Assembly (NCBI GenBank): GCA_023388835.1
Contig: JAEWFK010000084.1
Location: 1-9,545 of the forward strand
Origin: Pseudomonadota bacterium
GTDB lineage: Bacteria; Pseudomonadota; Gammaproteobacteria; Burkholderiales; Burkholderiaceae_B
Direction of reading: 5' to 3'
Length of the DNA stretch: 9,545 nucleotides
Within the stretch, counting starts at the first letter, position 1, and each line of letters opens with the position of its first letter. Made by a program: the position numbers and the translations under genes. Below the pieces are notes generated by a model. It was not told where the DNA came from and searched no databases. It worked only from the letters and a program-made list of their open reading frames with translations. Of the stretch, positions 6,342-9,545 are shown piece by piece.

Positions 6342-6352
6342 TTGTTCAACCA
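6342..6352 (-). promoter_or_regulatory. Candidate GntR operator between gntR and dctP
   Basis: On the minus strand this reads TGGTTGAACAA, an exact fit to TNGT-N3-ACNA. It shares TTGAAC and flanking bases with the copy at 7106-7116 (12 of 14 positions over the wider match). TATAAC (5 of 6 matches to a -10 box) begins 9 nt after the GTTGAAC core on the same strand, though no good -35 precedes it. An inverted copy of its TTTGGTTGA half lies at 6296-6304 (plus strand). The whole 247-nt gap 6158-6404 is AT-rich and holds no gene that I can see. Confidence 0.4.
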
Positions 6353-6404
6353 AATGGCCCTGGCAAAGAAGCCGGGGCGGCAAGGAACTCAGCTGAAGCG
6401 CCTT

Positions 6405-7073
6405 TCACATATGCCGCGCGTAGACTGCCAGTACCATACGTTCGGACTGGACCAGATAGTCCTCCAGTTCGCGTGCGGCGGCGACGGTCTGTCCGTCCAT
6501 TACCCTCTGCAGCAGACGACTGTTCTGATCGACGAAGGGCGCGTGCAGGTATTCTGCGTCGTCCAGCATGCCGAAGGCCAGTCTCAGCTCCGCGGCGATG
6601 TCCTGGAACATAGCGGAAAGGCGTTCACTGTCGCTCAGTGCCACGATGGCCGAGTGAAACGCCATATTGGCGGAGCCCACGCGCAGCCAATCGCGAGATT
6701 CCCGAGCATTGACGGCATCTTCGACGGCGTCGCTCATGCGTTTGTACGCCGGGTGCAGCGGCCAGGCTTTTTCCAGCGCCTGGCACTCGACCAGCCGGCG
6801 CACACGGTAGATGTCGATGATGTCGGCAATGGAAGGCACCACGACCGACACGCCGCGGTTGGGCTCATGCCGCAGCAACCCTTCGGCGATCAGGATCCGA
6901 AAGACTTCGCGCAGAGTATTGCGGGAGATGTCCAGCTGCTGGCTGAGGGCCGCTTCAGACAGATGCTGCCCGGCGCGCAGTTGTCCGTTGATGAGCTGCT
7001 GGCGGATAGTGGCGGCCACGGTGTCGGGCAGACTGGTCGGAGCCGTACGGGCGGCGAAAGGCTGGGGCTGCAT
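6405..7073 (-). CDS. GntR-family transcriptional regulator, FCD (FadR) subfamily
   Basis: This 222-aa regulator has a winged helix-turn-helix at about residues 16-80 (LPDTVAATIRQQLINGQL, then LSEAALSQQLDISRNTLREV, LIAEGLLRHEPNRGVSVVVPS) and an all-helical FCD ligand-binding domain at about 84-215. Location between the TRAP transporter and the divergent pxpA suggests it controls both, with 5-oxoproline or glutamate as a plausible effector; this is inference. In FCD domains three histidines and an aspartate usually hold a metal. Here the first histidine is kept (H140 in MAFHSAIV), but the positions matching the second and third appear to be N184 and Y206, so the metal site looks lost. The start at 7073 has AAAGG about 9 nt upstream. 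No strong terminator follows, so read-through into dctPQM is possible. Confidence 0.9.
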   Translation of the reverse strand: MQPQPFAARTAPTSLPDTVAATIRQQLINGQLRAGQHLSEAALSQQLDISRNTLREVFRILIAEGLLRHEPNRGVSVVVPSIADIIDIYRVRRLVECQALEKAWPLHPAYKRMSDAVEDAVNARESRDWLRVGSANMAFHSAIVALSDSERLSAMFQDIAAELRLAFGMLDDAEYLHAPFVDQNSRLLQRVMDGQTVAAARELEDYLVQSERMVLAVYARHM

Positions 7074-7105
7074 GGGAATACGCCTTTAGGACAAGAGTGG
7101 GTATT

Positions 7106-7120
7106 TTGTTGAACGATCAA
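7106..7120. promoter_or_regulatory. Candidate GntR operator in the divergent gntR-pxpA intergenic region
   Basis: TTGTTGAACGA (7106-7116) is an exact match to the FadR-subfamily operator pattern TNGT-N3-ACNA, and the wider 15 bp read TTGTT-N5-ATCAA, a partly symmetric dyad. It lies about 30 nt from both start codons (gntR 7073, pxpA 7151), where one site could control both genes. A weak promoter for pxpA, TTGAAC (7109-7114) with TATCAA (7133-7138, 18-nt spacing), would overlap it, but the implied leader is only a few nucleotides long. Confidence 0.45.
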
Positions 7121-7150
7121 TGCTAGTCTTTTTATCAATAGGTAGACAAC

Positions 7151-7912
7151 ATGGACATCAATAGCGATTTGGGGGAAAGCTACGGCGCCTGGCATATGGG
7201 CGACGACGCCGCCATGCTCGACATCGTGACCAGTGCCAACGTGGCTTGCGGTTTCCACGCCGGTGACCCGGCCGGCATTCTTCAGACGGTGCGTGACGCG
7301 GCCCAACGCGGGGTCGCCATCGGCGCGCACGTGGGTTATCCCGACCTGGTGGGCTTCGGTCGCCGCAATATGGAACCGACGAGCCGCGAACTCGTGGCCG
7401 ACGTCATCTACCAGATCGGTGCGCTTCAGGGGCTTGCCCAGGCCGCGGGCACCAGCGTGCGCTATGTCAAGCCCCACGGGGCGCTGTACAACACCATTGC
7501 GCATGATCGGCGCCAGGCCGCCGACGTCATTACCGCCATTCTCGACATAGACCCGCGGCTGACCCTGATGGCCCTGGCCGGTTCGCCCTTGATCGAATGG
7601 GCCCGGGAACGCGGTCTTCGCGTGGTGGCAGAAGCCTTCGCGGACCGCGCCTATAACGAGGACGGCTCTCTGGTGTCGCGCCGCCTGACCGGCGCCGTGC
7701 TTCATAACGCCGACGAAGTCGCGGCGCGCATGCTGCAACTGGTTCGCACGGGAGAACTCACGGCCATCAACGGCGCGCCGCTGCGGCTGCAGGCCGATTC
7801 AATCTGCGTGCATGGCGACAGCCCCGGGGCGGTCGACATGGCCCGCGCCCTGCGCAGAAGTTTCGACGAAGCCGGGGTGACGCTACGCCCCTTCGTGGAC
7901 ATGGAGCGCTGA
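7151..7912 (+). CDS. pxpA: 5-oxoprolinase subunit A (PxpA, LamB/YcsF family)
   Basis: This 253-aa cytoplasmic protein is one of the three subunits of prokaryotic 5-oxoprolinase, which uses ATP to open 5-oxoproline (pyroglutamate) to L-glutamate. It shows the hallmark blocks of the YcsF family: MDINSDLGESYGAW (1-14), ANVACGFHAGDP (29-40), IGAHVGYPDLVGFGRR (57-72), VKPHGALYN (106-114), AEAFADRAYNEDGSLVSR (160-177) and ICVHGDSPGAV (218-228). The usual AHPGYPD motif has V in place of P at residue 61. Length is normal. The start sits directly before the DINSDLGE block, with a modest AGG-containing Shine-Dalgarno. The fused PxpB-PxpC gene follows after 3 nt, so the three activities are made from one transcript. 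Older annotations call this protein 'LamB/YcsF family'; it is unrelated to maltoporin. Confidence 0.97.
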   Translation: MDINSDLGESYGAWHMGDDAAMLDIVTSANVACGFHAGDPAGILQTVRDAAQRGVAIGAHVGYPDLVGFGRRNMEPTSRELVADVIYQIGALQGLAQAAGTSVRYVKPHGALYNTIAHDRRQAADVITAILDIDPRLTLMALAGSPLIEWARERGLRVVAEAFADRAYNEDGSLVSRRLTGAVLHNADEVAARMLQLVRTGELTAINGAPLRLQADSICVHGDSPGAVDMARALRRSFDEAGVTLRPFVDMER

Positions 7913-7915
7913 TCG

Positions 7916-9545
7916 ATGCGTTTCCTGCCTGCGAGCGATACGGCCCTCATGGTCGAACTCGACGGTCTTGCGCAGACCATGGCGCTATACCGCATAGTGC
8001 GGGAGCAGCCTATCACCGGCGTAGAGGAGCTGGTGCCGGCTGCCCGGACGCTGCTGGTGCACTACCGCCCGGCCGCCGTTACGCTCCAGACGCTGATGTC
8101 AGCCTTGCGACAGCGGGCGTCCTTGGCGACGGCCGCCATGCAGCGCCGCGACATGGCGACGGGCCGAGTAGTGGAAGTGCCTGTGCGCTATATCGGGGAG
8201 GATCTTCCAGAGGTCGCCGAAATGCTCGGCATTTCTGTTCAGGAAGTCATCGCGCGCCACACCGAACGCCCTTATCTGGCGGCTTTTGCGGGTTTTGCGC
8301 CCGGCTTTGTCTATCTGGCGGAGGGACACCCCAGCTTCCAGATTCCCCGGCGCAAGTCCCCGCGGACGCGGGTACCGGCCGGCTCCGTCGCGCTGGCAGG
8401 GGATTTCAGTGCCGTCTATCCCAGCGACAGCCCCGGGGGATGGCAGCTGATCGGTGTGACCGATATCCCCATGTGGGACCTCGACCGCGCCGAACCGGCT
8501 TATGTTCAGCCCGGGTTCCGGGTGCAGTTCCGGGACGCCGCAAAGACACCGGTGCACATCAGCCTGCCTTCCCGGCCGACGTCTGTCAGGCGCGGCGACA
8601 AGGCCCAGGCTGCGAAGCCTGACACGGAGCGCGCCGCCATTGAATTCATCGCTACGGGGCTGCAGACCATTGTGCAGGATGCCGGCCGCCATGGCATGTC
8701 CGGTCTGGGCATCTCGCCTTCCGGCGCGCTCGACATCACAAGCATGCGCCAGGCCAATCGGCTCACGGGAAATCCCGTGCATACCCCAGTGTTGGAAAAC
8801 CTGTTGGGCGGGCTCCAACTGCGTTGCCATGGCCCTGTCGTCCTTGCCGTCACAGGCGCAGAAGCAGCTCTGGTCCTGCGAGCTGCAGACGGCCGCGTAT
8901 GGCCGGCACCCCTCAACCAGGCGGTCGCGCTGGACGACGGCGACACGCTCTCGATCGGCCGCCCCGCTGCCGGTGTACGGTGCTATGTCGCGGCGCGCGG
9001 CGGCTGGGACGTCGAACCGGTGCTCGGCAGCTGCGCCACGGACACGCTGGCCCGCATCGGGCCGGCGGCCCCGCAAGCCGGCCGGCGCCTCGGCGTCGGC
9101 TATTCGGTGCCGCGGGAACAACTGCAGGCGGTGCAGCTGCCGGATCCCGACATGCCCGCTCCCCTGCTTCCCCGTCCCGGCGAGCTCGTGACTCTGGATG
9201 TCGTGCTCGGCCCCCGCAGCGACTGGTTCACAGCGGAAGCGCTGGACGCCTTCGCCACGCAGGAGTGGCTCGTCACGCCGCAATCGAATCGCATCGGCAT
9301 CCGTCTTCATGGCGAATCGCCGCTTATCCGCTGCCGCCATGACGAACTGCCCAGTGAAGGCACGGTGACGGGCGCGATACAAGTTCCGATCAGCGGCCAA
9401 CCCGTGCTGTTCCTGGCTGACCATCCCTTGACCGGCGGCTACCCGGTCGTGGCGGCGGTGGCTAGCCACCATCTGTATCTGGCTGCGCAGCTTCCCGTGG
9501 GCTGTCGCCTGCGCTTCAACATCATCGCCCCCTTCTTCGACCAAG
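7916..9545 (+). CDS. pxpBC: Fused 5-oxoprolinase subunits B and C (PxpB-PxpC; KipI-KipA type), 3' end outside the window
   Basis: This frame is open for 543 codons from the ATG at 7916 and reaches the window edge without a stop. Residues about 1-208 are a PxpB/KipI domain: RFLPASDTALMVEL (2-15), AAFAGFAPGFVYL (122-134), PRRKSPRTRVPAGSVALAGD (144-163), YPSDSPGGWQLIGVT (168-182). A linker of about 30 residues rich in A/K/R leads to a PxpC/KipA domain from about 241: TGLQTIVQDAGRHGMSGLGI (247-266), SGALD (269-273), NRLTGN (281-286), EGTVTGAIQVPISGQPVLFL (481-500) and DHPLTGGYPV (502-511). The end, LPVGCRLRF, resembles the C-terminal strand of the family, so only a short tail should be missing. 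GGAG lies 9 nt before the ATG, inside pxpA, and the 3-nt gap to pxpA implies co-translation. In most bacteria PxpB and PxpC are separate proteins. The older name is allophanate hydrolase subunits 1 and 2. Confidence 0.95.
   Translation, partial: MRFLPASDTALMVELDGLAQTMALYRIVREQPITGVEELVPAARTLLVHYRPAAVTLQTLMSALRQRASLATAAMQRRDMATGRVVEVPVRYIGEDLPEVAEMLGISVQEVIARHTERPYLAAFAGFAPGFVYLAEGHPSFQIPRRKSPRTRVPAGSVALAGDFSAVYPSDSPGGWQLIGVTDIPMWDLDRAEPAYVQPGFRVQFRDAAKTPVHISLPSRPTSVRRGDKAQAAKPDTERAAIEFIATGLQTIVQDAGRHGMSGLGISPSGALDITSMRQANRLTGNPVHTPVLENLLGGLQLRCHGPVVLAVTGAEAALVLRAADGRVWPAPLNQAVALDDGDTLSIGRPAAGVRCYVAARGGWDVEPVLGSCATDTLARIGPAAPQAGRRLGVGYSVPREQLQAVQLPDPDMPAPLLPRPGELVTLDVVLGPRSDWFTAEALDAFATQEWLVTPQSNRIGIRLHGESPLIRCRHDELPSEGTVTGAIQVPISGQPVLFLADHPLTGGYPVVAAVASHHLYLAAQLPVGCRLRFNIIAPFFDQ

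Noticed and set aside
6365..6381. Possible terminator after gntR (GCCG-GGG-CGGC with TTCTTT on the minus strand)
   Set aside because: The stem is only 4 bp and the T-run is interrupted; too weak to call, so read-through from gntR into dctPQM stays open.
6342..7112. Plus-strand open frame (256 codons) opposite gntR
   Set aside because: The minus-strand frame encodes a complete winged-helix plus FCD protein; this one is its shadow.
6890..7738. Minus-strand open frame (282 codons) across the gntR start and pxpA
   Set aside because: It overlaps two well-supported genes and the intergenic operator region, and its translation is a codon shadow of pxpA.
8099..9544. Long minus-strand open frame (481 codons) opposite pxpBC
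   Set aside because: Its product is compositionally odd (rich in R, A, H, G) and has no recognisable domain, while the plus strand carries clear PxpB and PxpC motifs in the same interval. It is an antisense shadow of GC-rich coding sequence.
1..9545. Mobile elements, CRISPR arrays, tRNA, rRNA, riboswitches, toxin or defence genes
   Set aside because: I looked for terminal repeats, transposase motifs, regularly spaced repeats, and paired toxin or nuclease genes and saw none. The hairpins found are single and do not match a known riboswitch class.

Overview
The window looks like chromosomal DNA from a GC-rich betaproteobacterium, most likely Burkholderiales and possibly Alcaligenaceae (Bordetella/Achromobacter/Pusillimonas type). 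That placement is inference from composition, the TRAP transporter style and the gene set. No mobile element, phage gene, CRISPR array, tRNA or rRNA is visible.

Left part (1-3160, all on the minus strand). The first 64 bases are the 5' end of a gene that runs off the window, probably aconitase. Next, in transcription order (right to left), comes a three-gene unit: a HigA/XRE-like DNA-binding protein (3108-2701), a carboxynorspermidine/carboxyspermidine decarboxylase (nspC, 2694-1591) and a saccharopine-dehydrogenase-fold carboxy(nor)spermidine dehydrogenase (1551-253). An intrinsic terminator closes it (178-220). The two enzymes form the aspartate-semialdehyde-dependent 'alternative' polyamine route: reductive condensation of a diamine with L-aspartate beta-semialdehyde, then decarboxylation. 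The leader of this unit (about 3109-3220) is the most unusual non-coding stretch. It holds a candidate promoter whose -35 lies inside an 8-bp inverted repeat, followed almost at once by a perfect 11-bp GC hairpin with a T-rich tail, before the regulator's start codon.

Middle part (3345-6157, minus strand). This is a complete tripartite TRAP transporter, dctP-dctQ-dctM, with a 34-nt gap between P and Q and an 8-nt overlap between Q and M. A second perfect 11-bp hairpin follows the dctM stop codon.

Right part (6405-9545). A GntR/FCD regulator (minus strand) is divergent from pxpA and a fused pxpB-pxpC gene (plus strand; its 3' end is cut by the window edge). PxpABC is the prokaryotic ATP-dependent 5-oxoprolinase that opens 5-oxoproline (pyroglutamate) to glutamate.

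How it fits together: the regulator sits between the TRAP transporter and the 5-oxoprolinase. Matches to the FadR-subfamily GntR operator consensus (TNGT-N0-3-ACNA) occur in both intergenic regions flanking it. The simplest reading is a pyroglutamate uptake and utilisation locus, consistent with the known pyroglutamate-binding DctP subfamily of Bordetella. The polyamine unit is a separate transcription unit next door.
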